NCBI GenBank assembly: GCA_963932145.1
Contig: OZ010580.1
Location: forward strand, 38,119,855-38,183,854
Reading direction: 5' to 3'
Length of the DNA stretch: 64,000 nt
Source: Acanthosepion lycidas
Lineage: Eukaryota; Mollusca; Cephalopoda; Sepiida; Sepiidae
The notes below the pieces were generated by a model. That model was not told where the DNA came from and ran no database searches. It was given only the letters and a program-made list of their open reading frames with translations. Within the stretch, counting starts at the first letter, position 1, and each line of letters starts with the position of its first letter. Shown piece after piece: positions 20,853-33,585 of this stretch. Position numbers and translations under genes: made by a program.

Positions 20853-21719
20853 GATGTAATCACCATAAAACTTTTAATTCTATTTATTGTTCTCTTTCTC
20901 ATTTCTTTCTCATATGTGCATGCACACACACACACACATATATGTATATGCAAAATACAGTTAACAATAATGGAAGTATTAATAATAATAATATTTTATT
21001 ATTATTATTATTAATAAGAAGCCAAATTATAATATCAACTAACAACATGGCCACAACATTTTGACCATGTTCAAAAATTTTAAAAATATCCCCATATATA
21101 TATATATATAAAACAGCCTTGTTAATCGATTAGTGGATCTGAGCACTTTCTTGGGCACAGTTTTTACACACTATGTCTGTAAAAGAAATCACTTGAAAAA
21201 GATAATAAAAATCTTAATCTCAATGTCTTTTGTCTTCAGTAAAAATTCTATAAAAAAGGAATTGCTACCCAAATACACAATTATATATAGATAGATAAGC
21301 ACAGATAGATATGCAATGATATCTTACTGGTTAATGAAAACTTTAAACTTAATCTTTTATATGTATTTTATTCAACTCCAGACCTTGTCAATTCACATTG
21401 AGGTGTATGCATGTGTGAAGCCTTCATAACCCTTACATATCTCGTATCTCTTAGACCTTACATACTCATTTGTGATTTCCAAGTGAGTCTACCCACTTCC
21501 TCACTGGGATGGGTTCTTATATAAATACCTGTGCAACAATTTTACTCAGATGCATACATATCAGGTGCAGCTAGGTTAATATGTGTTCACCTGTTATAGT
21601 TGCCACTGACATCAACAGAATCATAGATTTCCATCCCCAGCTTGGAGGCCAACCCGGCACTTTGTTTCTCTAAGGACACTAAGTGCAACATCTATTCTAT
21701 ATGATCTGAAACAAACCAC

Positions 21720-22680
21720 ATATGACAGATATATAGATAATGAAAATGTTAGCTGGAGAGACAGATAATAAATTTTAAAAATTTAGTTAATGAAGAATTA
21801 GCTAACTCTTCATTTTTTAACTAGTTAAGTAGCTAGATAATGAAAAGATTTAGTGTGACAAATAATGAAAAGAGCTGCCTAGTTCAATAATCAAGATCTA
21901 ACTAGATAATGAAAAGACTTAGCCTGACATATAGAAAATAGTGACCTAGTTAGATAATGAAAAGACTTAGCTGGACAGATAGAAAAATAGTTAGCTACTG
22001 CAATAATAAATAGATAGCTTACTAGATAGCTAGATAATAAAAAGACTTAGCTACACAAATAATGATAAAAGTTAGCTATCGAGTTAGGTAACGAAGCATT
22101 AGCTAGTTTGCGAGAAAATGAAAAGACTTAACTGGACAGATAGAAAATAGGTAGCTACCTAGTTAGATAATGAAAAAACTTAGCTAGACAGGTAATGAAA
22201 AGAGTTAACTGGACAGATAGAAAATAATTAGTAGCCTAATTAGATAATGAAAAAACTTAGCTGGACAGATAGAAATAGCTACCTACTTCAATAATGAAAG
22301 ATAGATAGCTAGCTAGACAATGAAAAGACATAGCTACACAGATAATGATAAAAGTTAGCTACCAAGTTAGATAATGAAGAGTTAGCTAGCTTGCTAGAAA
22401 ATGAAAAGATTTAACTGGACAGGTAGGAAATAGTTAACTAGTTAGATAATGAAAAGACAGACAGGTAATAAAAAGAGTTAGCTACCTAGTTCAATAATAA
22501 AAAGCTAGCTAGTTTGATAATGTAAAGACTTAGCTGGACAGATAGAAAATATTTAGCTACCTAGCATGATAATGAAACCTTAACTAGATAAATTGATAAT
22601 GAAAATATATAATTAGCTAGCAACATAAGTTTGCTAGCTTGATAGATAATAAAAAGAGATGTAGACAGACATGAAGAAAG
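21720..22680. repeat. Degenerate minisatellite, array 2
   Basis: Nearly 1 kb of diverged tandem units with consensus TAGATAATGAAAAGACTTAG followed by CTGGACAGATAGAAAATAGT and TAGCTACCTAGT, roughly 50 bp per unit with variable indels. No open frame. It ends near a purine-rich stretch at about 22690. Confidence 0.75.
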
Positions 22681-23755
22681 CAAGATAAAAAGACAAATGG
22701 TGAGACTTGTTTTCTCGTACAAATTAAGCATTTTTTATTTGATTTTTGTATAGAAACTAAATTAAAATCATTTGCTATGATTGACAGATGACTTAAAATG
22801 AAAAAGGTTCTTTTCTTCTTTGGCTTGAATCAGGGAAATAAGGTTCCCCAGCTTAGTCAACATCATGTTGCAATGATCTGTGTCACTTTAAGCAAATCCA
22901 GGAGGATCACACCTTTCCTATCACAAAAAGACAGTGCACTTCCCTTTGCTCACTGATGGCAACATTTTGAACTTTTCCTTTGATCAGGAATTCTTCATGT
23001 CACCACTCTATAGACTGTCATTTTGATTCCAGCTCTTAATAGTGACACCAGTGTCTTGTCAACAGCGATGACATTCCACGAAACTGTCACCTTCAGCTTG
23101 TTATTGGCACACCATGTCTTGACAGATTGACATTCATTGGTCTTTCTGTTCTCATGTGAGTATCTGAGAGGCCCAACTGGCACAAACTTTGATATCATAA
23201 TTTTGTCACCATCATTTCCAATGCATTGGAATTGATATTCATTTACATACATTGATTTGCATAGATGAACTGATCAAGACACCCCTCATTTCATGGGTTG
23301 TTAACATTACCTAATGTCTAACTGAGCTCATATCAACTGTTTGGTTTCCATAAATGATCAGTAAGATACAATGAATGTCAGTGGATGCAATCACACACTT
23401 ATGCTTTTTTGCACACTTTTGTATAAGATGTCATTTTGCTAGACTGATGCTGAATTGTTATTTGTAACTAAACATACAATATGGGTTATTAGTAGGATGT
23501 TTCAAGAGAGACACCACTTATATCTGTGCCTGATACTGCATACCAATATAACCACATTGGAAGTATTGTTTTCAGATTGCCACCTATGTAGATATATATA
23601 TATATATATATAGTAAAGAAAAATACTTCACATATGCTTCTTATAATATGTAGATATAATAAGCCAGAAAAAGAAATTCGACAAATAAAAATAATAATAT
23701 TGATAAGACTAATAATATTTATTTTATATTAGTAGTCTCTTTTTACAATTAATAA
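22681..23755. other. Unassigned, with a short (TA)n at 23591-23612
   Basis: An 85-codon minus-strand open frame at 22995-23252 lacks recognised domains. I see no splice-site pattern that would make it an exon. Confidence 0.4.
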
Positions 23756-23759
23756 ATAT

Positions 23760-24380
23760 ATATGTCATCTAAATTATGCAAAGAGGAAAATAACACTGAC
23801 ATCTCATTTTAACAGATATATTTACCAAAATGACACAAAAATATCTTGAAATACTAAAGTGTAAATTTATTCAATATAATCAACATTGGCTTCAATCATG
23901 GCAACCACATGAATACAGAATCTCCTGCAACTCTTCTGGATGGTCTTCTTGTTTAAGTTGGTGAATGCTGCCATAATCTTTACTTTCAGTTCATCTTAGA
24001 TGTTACAAGGAGCTTTTTTGGTCTCTTGCTCAACTGCACCCCACAAGTAATAATCAAGGGGGTTGCAGTCTGGAGAATTAGGTGGCCAGATATAAGGGCT
24101 GATGTGGTTGCAGAAATTGTCTGACAGCCATGACTGGGTTCTCTTGCTTGTGTGGCATGTGCAGAGTCCTTTTGCCAGACACAAGGTCTTCCAGCAGCCA
24201 CCCTCTTGACCCATAGCAGCACTACCTCCTCAGGGCACTTGATGTAGGCCTCTGTGTTGTCTGATTTCATGTGGGGAAATGAATGGGGGCATAACGTTGC
24301 TATCACTAGTGATCACTCCAAACACCATGATGTTGACTGGATATATTATCTAATTCTTTCTGAATCCTCTGCACTTTCCT
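23760..24380 (-). pseudogene. mariner/IS630-type transposase pseudogene, copy 1
   Basis: Read on the minus strand in broken frames. The catalytic half of a Tc1/mariner-superfamily transposase is evident: VWQKDSA with the second catalytic Asp, then HTSKRTQSWLSDNFCNHISP, then WPPNSPDCNPLDYYLWGAVE with the third catalytic acidic residue, then a short C-terminal tail. The pieces lie in at least two frames, and the N-terminal helix-turn-helix part is absent. Beyond about 24380 the homology to the 46 kb copy stops, and an unrelated repeat (24390-24545) begins. The 3' flank CTAAATTATGCAAAGA near 23768 is shared with copy 2. Confidence 0.8.
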
Positions 24381-24389
24381 CAGATTGAT

Positions 24390-24545
24390 ACCCAAAGACA
24401 TCCACATTCCCTCTTTATTCCATTGGTGAGTAGTAAGTGAACCACTGCTCTGTGGAACAGACTCCCAAGTGGATGTTTCCCTGATCACTATAATTTTAAC
24501 TTGTTCAAGTCTAAAGTTTACCATTATCTCTCCCATCCATATAAA
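24390..24545 (-). repeat. Dispersed repeat family F (copy 1)
   Basis: On the minus strand the phrases TTGAACAAGTTAAAATTATA, GTGATCAGGGAAACATCCAC, TTGGGAGTCTGTTCCACAGA and CACCAATGGAATAAAGAGGG match the plus-strand copies at 55.7 and 58.1 kb. The function is unknown. Confidence 0.6.
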
Positions 24546-24601
24546 CTATCTCTTAACATAACCCTCTACTTTGAGTGACCCCCGTAATGTAAAAAGAAAA
24601 A

Positions 24602-24603
<2 letters not shown>

Positions 24604-24632
<29 letters not shown>

Positions 24633-24648
24633 TGGATGTATGTATGTG
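24604..24648. repeat. (ATGT)n microsatellite
   Basis: Tetranucleotide run with one variant unit, immediately before a SINE head. Confidence 0.9.
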
Positions 24649-24920
24649 GGCATGTGACCAAGTAGTTAGAATGTTCACTTCCCAACTATAATACCTGGGC
24701 TTGAATCTCACCATGGTTGATTTACCATGATGTTTGCAGGAGCATGCAGCAACTTTGGAAAGTCCCTGAAAACCATACCACAGGTTGACCCAAGCTTTGG
24801 GAGGGAAATTAGGTAGATGGTGCTTATCTGATATCATTGATGGTTGTGTAAGCACAAAGTCACAAGTCATCATGACTGAGGGTTTGAGCGTACCGGCATT
24901 GATCAAATTGCTGACCATGA
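24648..24920 (+). mobile_element. tRNA-derived SINE (family B), copy 1
   Basis: The head GGGCATGTGACCAAGTAGTT is A-box-like and GGGCTTGAATCTCACC is B-box-like. The body shares GGAAAGTCCCTGAAAACCAT, GGTTGACCCAAGCTTTG and AAGTCACAAGTCATCATGAC with the copy at 26.7 kb. About 270 bp. Confidence 0.75.
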
Positions 24921-25009
24921 CAGTGCTATTATTTATAATGTTTTTTTTTTTTGTTCTTAACCATTGAGGACTGCTGATGGCATTCTTCTACTACCTTCTT
25001 CTTTTATGT

Positions 25010-25560
25010 GTTATGTCACTTAAAGTCATGGGTGATCATGGCTCTCCACAATATCCTATTCTTTCTCAGCAATCTTTGCTTTTACTATCCCTGTTCAGAT
25101 ATCCATTTACACATATATGTTATGTACTTACTTGCTATTTCCCTGTCCTGTGAATGTCAAATTTTCTAATCAGCATTTCCTCATTATGTGTCCTAAAAAT
25201 TTCCATGGCCTCTTTCTGACTCTAATTATAGATCTCCTTTTTGTTTTCCTTTTCCTTGAAACTTCCTCATTGCTTACATGCTCTTTCCATGGCATTCTCA
25301 GCATCCCTCTGTAGAATCACATCACTTTTGCTTCAAATGTCTGAGGAAATTGTCCAGTATTCACTGCCATATACAAGGGTTGACATTACATAGCAGTTCA
25401 TTGCTCTTTTCTTTATTATTATTTTCTTGTTTAGTTTTTGGAAAGCATCTTTTGCTATTCCAGTGCATATCACATTTTCTCTTATTTGTTAAAACATTTA
25501 CCAGATATTTAAACATCTGTACTTTTTGATTTGATTTTGACATCTCCAATTCGTATTATA
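25010..25560 (-). pseudogene. RTE-like LINE 3' end, copy 2
   Basis: On the minus strand the region parallels 38.39-39.02 kb throughout: a KRCFPKT segment, ELLCNVNPCIWQ, a segment spanning CCATGGAAAGAGCATGTAAG, a degenerate kinase-like-looking but unremarkable tail, then TTGTGGAGAGCCATGATCAC near the 3' end. It matches the region between the reverse transcriptase and the C-terminus of RTE-type proteins, with many stops. Confidence 0.55.
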
Positions 25561-26700
25561 TCATTATGTTGATATTATCACGATATGCTATTCTTTTATC
25601 AAATACATGACAATATCTCAGCTATTGTTTATGACCATCAAGGATAACAATGGTTGTAACAGCCTTGCTGCAACTACCTGGGAAGGTCAAGTAGTTACCA
25701 GAGAATGGTCTACTAAAGCAATTTTTCATCGGTTTTCTTCATCGTCAATTCTAGTAAGCCAATGATGATTTTTTTTCTGCAATATCTGGTGATGAGGGTA
25801 ACATCCAAGTAAATGTGGAGTCATGCCATTCTCATGAGGAAGCACTTATATCAGGCTTCATTTAAACTCAATTTGCAGATTCTATTTTCTTTACTGATAA
25901 ATGCTGTGTAATCTGAAATCTTGAAATTAATACAAGTCCACCAATGAATTTCACAGCACTTATATTTCCAGAACTCTGCTGGATTATTCATTTTGCTGAA
26001 CCAAGAGAAATCAACTAATAAAAGTTAATAATACACCTCTGACCTCTTAATTATGCATTTCTAATATCTCTGTAGCATCATTGACTGTTAGAAATGTATA
26101 TTAAATCATTATTAAATATAACCACACCTGTAGCAACATTTGCATGAAATTCAAATGCTTGCTCTTAATTTTATTTGGAATAAAAGGAGGTACCAGATCA
26201 TCAGTTGCCAGAAAATCAGTGGTGCATATATATTTATATTTTTATAATAATTTACTATTTTCTTTATTCAGTGACTCAAGTATTATTTCGACTTTTAGTA
26301 ATTTTATTAATAAACTATTTGAATTATTAAACAGTGTCGACACTTACTGGTATTTTATTCATTATGATATAATTTTGACTCTTGGATTTGAGTGACAGGG
26401 AGGGAAACAAAGTGCATTAACTAAATGATTTGGTTTCCTCTATTTATAGGGTGAGTAGACAAATTAGTGATCAAAGTGGACAAAGTTCTATAAAAACGTC
26501 AACAAAGAAAGCAAAAAGTCTGCTTCTCTGTTTTTCTACTGACATAAGTGCAGGATTAAATCATTTTCACTTTGCCTGTGTCAGATTTATACATGCTTCA
26601 AATAACTTTTTGGATTCCATACTGTAAATGATTATCTTAATTTACCTTGTGTGTAGCTATATATTGCTCAAGCTATATATGTACATGTATGTATCAGTTT
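25561..26700. other. Unassigned AT-rich sequence
   Basis: No gene or repeat terminus recognised; open frames at 26144 and 26430 show no domain. Confidence 0.45.
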
Positions 26701-26710
26701 AGGGCAAATA

Positions 26711-27015
26711 TAGGCATGTGGCCGAGTGGTTAGAACATTTGTATTTCATCCATGAGGCCCAGGTTTGAATCACATGATGATCAATTTGTCAGGAAGATTA
26801 CTTTTTGGTGTTATAAGCCTGGGGAAGCAATCCTGTGAGGCATTTTTGGAAAGTGCCTGAGAAATGCACCATGGGTTGGCCTAAACCTTGTGAGCAAAAT
26901 TGGGTAAACGGAACTATTCCAAAGTGGTCAATAGCTGTGCTAGCACAAAGTCGCAAGTCATCGTGAATGAGGGCTTGGGTGTATAAACCTTGTTCAAATT
27001 GTTAATCATCCCAGA
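26711..27015 (+). mobile_element. tRNA-derived SINE (family B), copy 2
   Basis: The best head of the family: GGCATGTGGCCGAGTGGTTA contains a full A-box consensus (TGGCCGAGTGG), and CCCAGGTTTGAATCACA is the B box. The body shares the TTTGGAAAGTGCCTGAGAAA, GGGTTGGCCTAAACCTTG and AAAGTCGCAAGTCATCGTGA blocks with the 24.65 kb copy. Confidence 0.8.
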
Positions 27016-27054
27016 TTATGTGCTCTTTCACAGAATCTTCGAGAAAGTTCATTA

Positions 27055-27785
27055 TGGTTAATTTAATCATCTGGGAGAACTCTTTTAACCTTCCATCAGC
27101 ATGACTGATGATAATGTCCAGGAGTGAAACATTGAACCTTCTCAAACTATTTCAGCTGACATAAAGTGAAAAGAGTATGTTGCACCAATTGCTAAGTCTG
27201 CAGCTAAGAAAATTGGTTCACTGTGTCATACTAGACAATTTTTCTTGCCAAACTATAACTTACATACTTATAAATCTACCATTCATCTTTGCTTTAAACA
27301 ATGCTGCCAGATCTGTTATGGTCCTCCTGCCATATGTTTAGAGAATCCAAAGAATAATCTGCAATGTTATTGGTCTTGACCTGGCATCTTGGCTTCAGTC
27401 CCACTATCATAATGTAGCTTCCCTGTGCCTTTTCTATGAATACTTTCATGGTAATTGTTTTGATGAGCTTTCCTCTATGGTATCTAGGCTTTATGAATTT
27501 AAACCAAATACTAGATTGGCAGCAAGGTCTCATCATTTTACAAATGAAATGGCTAGATGTAACCATAACTTGCTTGTGGAACTCTCTTCTAACTTCTTAC
27601 TTCCCAGTCAACTTAACATTTAAATTTTTGATGATCAGTGTCAGTCGTTATCTTTTGTCTTCTTAATACTTGTTCTTTTATTGCCCTCTCTCCTTATTAG
27701 CAATTTTTTTATATTCTGAAACACTCAGTACCCTATTGCATTCTAGTGACTTTATTGTCTTGCTTGGAATGAAATGATTTTTTTA
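27055..27785 (+). mobile_element. LINE family A, 5'-truncated plus-strand copy
   Basis: Carries the family's ordered blocks: CTGCAATGTTATTGGTCTTG near 27360, TTCATGGTAATTGTTTTGAT near 27447, CCTCTATGGTATCTAGGCTT near 27473, TTGTGGAACTCTCTTCTAAC near 27573, and the 3' end CTTGGAATGAAATGATTTTT at about 27764-27783. No intact open frame. It runs head-on into the minus-strand copy that begins at about 27788. Confidence 0.7.
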
Positions 27786-27787
27786 AA

Positions 27788-30240
27788 AAACATACCAATA
27801 GAAAGCTCATCAGAAAAATTACCATGAAAATATTTATAGAAAGGACACAGGAAAGCCATATTGCAGTAGTGGCAAAGTGACTGAAGCCGAGATGCTAGGT
27901 TAGGACTGGTAATGTTGCCAATTCTTCTTTGGATTTTATCAAGAATCTTTAGATATATAACAGATACACCATATCAGATGTGGCAGCAATATTCAATTCA
28001 CAGATGAATAAATATGCAAGATAGATTCTGGTGAAGAAAATTGTCTAGTATGACATAGAGACCTGACTTTCCTAGCAGCAAACTTAGTAAATGATTCAAT
28101 ATAATCATTCCACTTCATATCAGGGGAAAATGTTTGGCCATAAAGGTGAAATAAGTTGCTCTTCTGTAGGTTAGCATCAGCCATGCTGATGGAAAGCAGG
28201 AAAGTTCTTTATGAGTATTAATAAATCACTGTTTAGTTTCAGAGGTATTAAAATTAACAAGGCATTTCTTGCCTCAGTTAACCACAGATTGTAGGTAAGT
28301 TTCAACATCAGCTGACAATTTGATTTTATTGAAGCTATCAGAATTACTATTTAGACTAGAGTAAACATTTGTGTCATCAGCATAGATACCAAGTTGGGAA
28401 CTGATGACATTGGAGAAGGTCAGTGATGAATTAAGGGACAAAATAGGTCCAAAAATACAAACTTGGAGGACACCTGAATTAATGGAAAAAGATCAAGAAG
28501 TGTAGCTGTTCAAAACAAATTTCATTAATCAATTACATCAAAAGGTTGGCTAGAAACACCATAACCTTTCAACTTGTGAAGAAAACCAGCATGCCAAACC
28601 TTTCAACATATCTAATGCAACAGCCTGAGCTAGATATATAAAACTAGACAAACTCTTTCAGCAATAACCATCAACTCATTGCCAGTTGACCCAGAAAAGC
28701 GAAAGCTATATCGATTGTCTGAAAGAAGACCCTGTAAGGTGAGATGCTTAACCAATCTGGAGTTGATTAGAACATTTAGTACTTTGCCAAAAAAGTGGTA
28801 GAAGGCTAATGGGTCAATAGTTAGAAGGATCAGATGGTTTGCTATAGTTCTTAAAAACATGAATGATAGAATTTCTAACAATCTGGAAAGCAAGAAACAG
28901 CAAGGCATCTATTGTAGAACTTGGAGACAAGAGGAGCTAGTACAAGGGCACTTTTCTTAAGGATAATTGCAGGGATACTATTGAGTTCACATAATTTGTG
29001 GGGGTCAAGTTTGAAGATGATAGCAGAAAACAAGGATGGAGTTATGAGCATATCGCTCAGTAGAAAGTCATGCAAATGTACTCCTGTTGAGAATAGAATT
29101 GGAAGAGAATTTATGAGCAAAGCATTCTGCTTTACAAGTAGATGATAATACATCAGACTGATTGAAGAGAGGAGGAATTGAGAACTTATTCCTATTTGAC
29201 ATACTCTTGCAGAACCACTAATAGTCATGAAAAACAAATTTGTGAGAGAGTATATGGTGTCTCACTTAGAAAACAACTCATTGAGGATAAGTATGCAATT
29301 ATCAGTGGACACAAAGAGGTGTCTTTTGTGATCTGAGCTATAATGTTGGCACAGCAAGAAAATGTGATGCCTGTGGGCTATAGAAGCTGAGCAGGAAGGT
29401 GTGAACTAAGAAGATTCTGATTTCACCTGATATTTATAATATGGCACAAAAGTCTTGATGCTGGCTTTCCTACAAGAAAAACCCCTGAGGCATAATTTCC
29501 AATAAGAAGATTAAAAATTTTACTCCAAGGAATATTGGAAAGAAAATCCTGAAAGGAATCCCAGTTTCTGAACACTGGTAACAGAAAGCAGTCTTATGAA
29601 TAGGAGCTTTCATACTTCATAGATAAGTCAAAAGATATATCAACAGATACAGAGTAATCCAAATTTCCAAGAGGGCAGAGTTGCAATTCCTGACAAGAGT
29701 CAGGAGAAGAAATAATGAAAAAAATGAGTAAAGAGGTATATTGGGAAATTATTATGAAAACAAGTAGGAAAGTCTACTATTCAATTGCAAAACAGAGCAA
29801 CTAAAAAATTGAAAGTCTTAATACCAGCAAGGTCAGTAGTATTAGAATGATTAAGCCACTTGACATGTGCATTTAAATCACTAGACACAAAGATATTTGT
29901 AAATGAATGTAGAGAGAAGGGCATTTGTCTAATATCAGATATTTTGACTAACATGCTACAGTCCTGAGAAGAAGGCAAGTGATAAAGGAAAAACAGATAA
30001 GCTAACAGAGTGCAATAATGAAAGTAGAAAGCACATGAAAGAATCATCTTGGGACTTGAGAGACAATTCCCATACCATTTGAAGATTTTCCCAAAAATAA
30101 ACACCAAGACCACACATATGTACCTTAGAATACTTTTGACAAAGCGGAAGATATCTTGGAACAGAAAAATCATTAGTAGTGATAGAAGAGTTTAAATTAG
30201 TTTTGCTGAGGACTCAAATCATCAAATTTATATATTAATT
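27788..30240 (-). pseudogene. Jockey/CR1-like LINE (family A), endonuclease and reverse transcriptase pseudogene
   Basis: Minus strand, in order. An endonuclease (EEP) fragment at about 30173-29660 has SSDLNAHVKWLNHSNTTDLA, where functional elements have GDFNAH, and a later LGNLDYSVSVDIS that replaces the usual SDH. A reverse-transcriptase fingers/palm segment at about 29237-28630 has PIL..FYNRCLAVSCFPDCWK-type and SRLVKHLTLQGLLSDNRYSF sequences. The catalytic box QLGIYADDTNVYSS (YADD at 28384-28373) follows, and the post-RT segment is at about 28190-27850. It would have been a non-LTR retrotransposon ORF2. Numerous stops and frameshifts disable it, and its last roughly 350 bp are missing at the junction with the plus-strand copy. 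The clade call (jockey/CR1 group) is by resemblance only. Confidence 0.75.
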
Positions 30241-31825
30241 CACTTGTTTGGACCCATCTTCATTGTTATATTAATTTAGAAAAAAAATCTGTATTTAAAT
30301 GTACTTATTCTAGTCACTTAGTTTTTATACTCACAATGTTTCCTAACTTTAGAAGTATTTTCAATCTCAGTAAAATTCTTGGAATTTGTAACCAAACCTT
30401 CAATCCAAAAAGATTCAATCCAATTTCCATTATGATAATAATCACTTAATATTCAGCAGTCTTCAAGTTTTTGTCACTTGTCCGTTTCTTCCACCGAACC
30501 AAAACATGTGACTTTTCAGCATTACCAAACCGTAGGATTGAACTAAAAACTAGCAGGAAGCCAGGTATGTTTAAATCAATCCTTTAATCTACTAGACCAT
30601 GTCTTTTGAATAATCCAGTGGTTTAATTCTGGAGCCCTAAACCTAATTTCTGTACAGGTAAAATTTTAAGACTGTCCTCACTCAGGTGATAGATTGTTAT
30701 CCTTTATTTCTTAAACATAGGTTCCTATATGGTAGTCTTCTCTATGTTAAGACTACTAAAGATGTTGTCAGTGTCTAACATATGCACTGATTCACCCATG
30801 TTATCCTCCAGTAATCTTTGTCTATTATTTTGAATTTATTTCACATTGATTGATAACTACCCATTTATCTCCATATATAGTAAGCTATACCTGATTTCAG
30901 TGTCTCTCCTTTCAGTGCTCTTTCACCTTTACTTTTAGTAAGTTTATTTGAAAAATTTTAAATAAAATAATCATGAATTTTACTATTTTTTGTCCTGACT
31001 TTAGGAATATGAAAAATAATATTGTTTTTATAGGGGACAGATTTATGCTATTTTTACTTAAAGCAGAAATCTGCACAAAAAGTGGATTAGAGCTGATGGC
31101 CATAAATTCTTATACACATCTTTGCTAACCAATCAAAAAATAAATATCATTAGCCAATCAGTGAAGAGCCAAAATAACACATTTTTCAAGCTGATCTAGA
31201 AGACACGTAAATTGTATGATTAGATGGCTCTCAGATGATACACATGGCAGTGTAATGCATTATCTGAGTCATTCACAAACTGTGAATTATTTCATTGAGT
31301 TGTTTGCTCTCTACAATAGTCAATACAGAAGTTATATTAACCCATTTACCATATTTCACTTTGTCTGCTCTTTCATTAGTTTTGTCACCAAGATAAAATT
31401 CTATCCATATTTCATACATGAAAATCTTAAGTAAATCTTGTGTCTGATCACAAGAACTGTTGTTCAACTCATTTTACAATAACAAACTTCAAGCTAAATG
31501 CTATATTTCAACTAGTAATCAATTTCATACATGGTTAGTTAATAGGACTACTGCTATTACTTTATGGATACATACATAGATAATCACTTAAATATACACT
31601 AATATTTGTAACAAGTATTTTTTTCCTCTTGCAATCATAATGAAATTAGTATCTGGTTAACATTTTTAATACAAAATTAATTTTACTATTTCTAGGCATA
31701 CTAAAAGAGAATCTTTTTCTTCTTTAGATCTCATCTAGTAAATTTTACATTATTCGTACAAATTCTTTATTAGTTTCATGAAAGATTATTTATTAGTATC
31801 TACACATGATTAAAACAAAATAAAT
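30241..31825. other. Unassigned AT-rich sequence
   Basis: Nothing recognised beyond short, motif-free open frames. Confidence 0.5.
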
Positions 31826-31844
31826 TTAAGTTTCTTTATTATAT

Positions 31845-32150
31845 ACTTGAATAATATCATTTCTCATCTATTTGCTGAGTTCCAATTCCAAATGGGTTTG
31901 TTACATTCAGTTACATGCAAATACTCTTGGGAAAGATATGCATCCATCTCTTCCTCCTCTCCCAACTATGGGTTAAATAGTAGGACTTGTATCAGGGAAA
32001 ATGATTGTTATCTTCCAAAAATTATTAATGAAATATTCACTTGCAAAAAGATAAAAAATAATTATTCTTACAATCCAAAATATGTTTTAACTTTAAATAA
32101 CCCATAAGTGACAAAGGGTTGATAAGCCATAAAAAACAACAACAAAAAAT
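31845..32150 (+). mobile_element. SINE family A copy
   Basis: Contains CAGTTACATGCAAATACTCT, GCATCCATCTCTTCCTCC, CAACTATGGGTTAAATAGTA and the family 3' end GGGTTGATAAGCCATAAAAA, followed by an ACAACA-rich tail. The frame across it is open for 86 codons but has no coding signature. Confidence 0.7.
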
Positions 32151-32329
32151 CAACAAAATCTCATGAGTTGTTTAAACCAGGCTTTCTTTGTTTTTTTTTG
32201 TTTTTTTTAGGAGTTTTCTGTTTTATTTTCATTAATGTAGATAAAGTGAGAGTCTTTCATTTCCAGGTGTAACTAAATGGAAAATGTTGAACAGATGATG
32301 AATTTACATTTACAAGAAAAGATATTGAC

Positions 32330-32735
32330 AATATACCTTTGTGTTTTCTACAAATATTTTCATGGCAATTGTTCTGATAAGTTTTCCTCATTGGTGCCTT
32401 GACTGCATGAATTTAAGCATGTTACTTGATTGGCAATTAGGTCTCACCGTTTTACTGTTGAAATAGCTAAACGCAACTGTATGTTCTATTCTAATAGTTT
32501 CTTTTCCCACACTTCTTGCCTATGGAACTCCCTTCCAATTTCTTGCTTCCGTAGCATCTACAATCTTTAAAAACGTAAATGCAATCTCAATCACCATCTT
32601 CTGCCTTCCAGTACCCTATTCTTTTATTGTCCTTTCTCCTCACTAAAGTCTTATTCTCTTTTATTCCCAGTCATCCCTTGAGTCCTAGTGGTATTATTGC
32701 CTTGCTTTGGGTGAAATGATTAAAATAAAAAAGAA
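32330..32735 (+). mobile_element. LINE family A, 5'-truncated copy
   Basis: Starts within TTTTCATGGCAATTGTTCTG and runs through TATGGAACTCCCTTCCAATT to the common 3' terminus TTTGGGTGAAATGATTAAAA, followed by TAAAAAAG. Confidence 0.75.
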
Positions 32736-33585
32736 CTTAACAAAAGAAACTTTAACTCCGTATTCAATAATCAAGATGTAACAAGATTAGAATTTCAGCA
32801 ATAGAGAAACAAGTGGCTTTGATTAAGCATTTTAAATTAAGATAACAAAGTTAATGAAGTCTGTTCTCATCTCATTTTGCAGTAGACTATTAACCAACAA
32901 TTTTTAGAATGGAAAACGGGCACAAAATTAGTTGATGTTACTTTTTTTTTTTTTTTGGTCTATTCTTGAGGTTTAGACTCGCACTAATCAGGACAATATC
33001 AAATGGATGAGACAAGTTTAGTCAGTTTATTTTGCAACAGTGAAGTGGCCACATATGCAAATAAACTTTCAATCTGAAAATTTGATCCCTATTAATAAAA
33101 AGAGAAGAGAAACAAGAGAGTGAAAGATTTTTATTGGAACTCTTCTGTTGAAAGATGTTGGCATAATCCACAGTTTGTTGGAATCTATTATCATAACAGT
33201 CTTGTATTAAATCCTTTTTTTGGCTTTTTGCCCTCAATTAAAGTGTAGCACTTAATCTTCCTTTTTTTTTAGTTGGAGTTTTTCATTTTGTTAGAGGAAA
33301 AAGAAATCCCAAACTGATGAAAAAAGAATATTTAGCAAGGACAAAATGAAATAAAGTTAACCAACTTGTAATAAAATTATTTAATGGTTTCACTTATAAC
33401 ATATCAACATTTCTCTATATTGTTCTCAGTTCTTCCATTATTACTTGTAGAATTATAATAGAATATAAAACTGCCTTTCTTATGAGATTCTTAGAATCTG
33501 TTAAGGGCAATTAGACAATACAAAACACAGATTTTCTGGATTTTCCTTCCCCATTGTGTCATAGACAAATCTTGCTAACCCATTA
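32736..33585. other. Unassigned sequence
   Basis: Contains a T run at about 32943-32957. No gene recognised. Confidence 0.5.

Noticed and set aside
19346-22680. CRISPR-like array suggested by regularly recurring short words
   Set aside because: Units are contiguous and diverged, without spacers of unique sequence, and the genome is eukaryotic.
26711-26790. Possible tRNA gene (A and B boxes well spaced)
   Set aside because: The A and B boxes are present, but the acceptor stem does not pair and a 300-bp body shared with another locus follows, so it is a SINE head.
27788-30240. Twin-priming inversion of a single LINE insertion
   Set aside because: In twin priming the inverted segment lies on the 5' side of the sense 3' segment; here the sense 3' end abuts the inside of the inverted copy.
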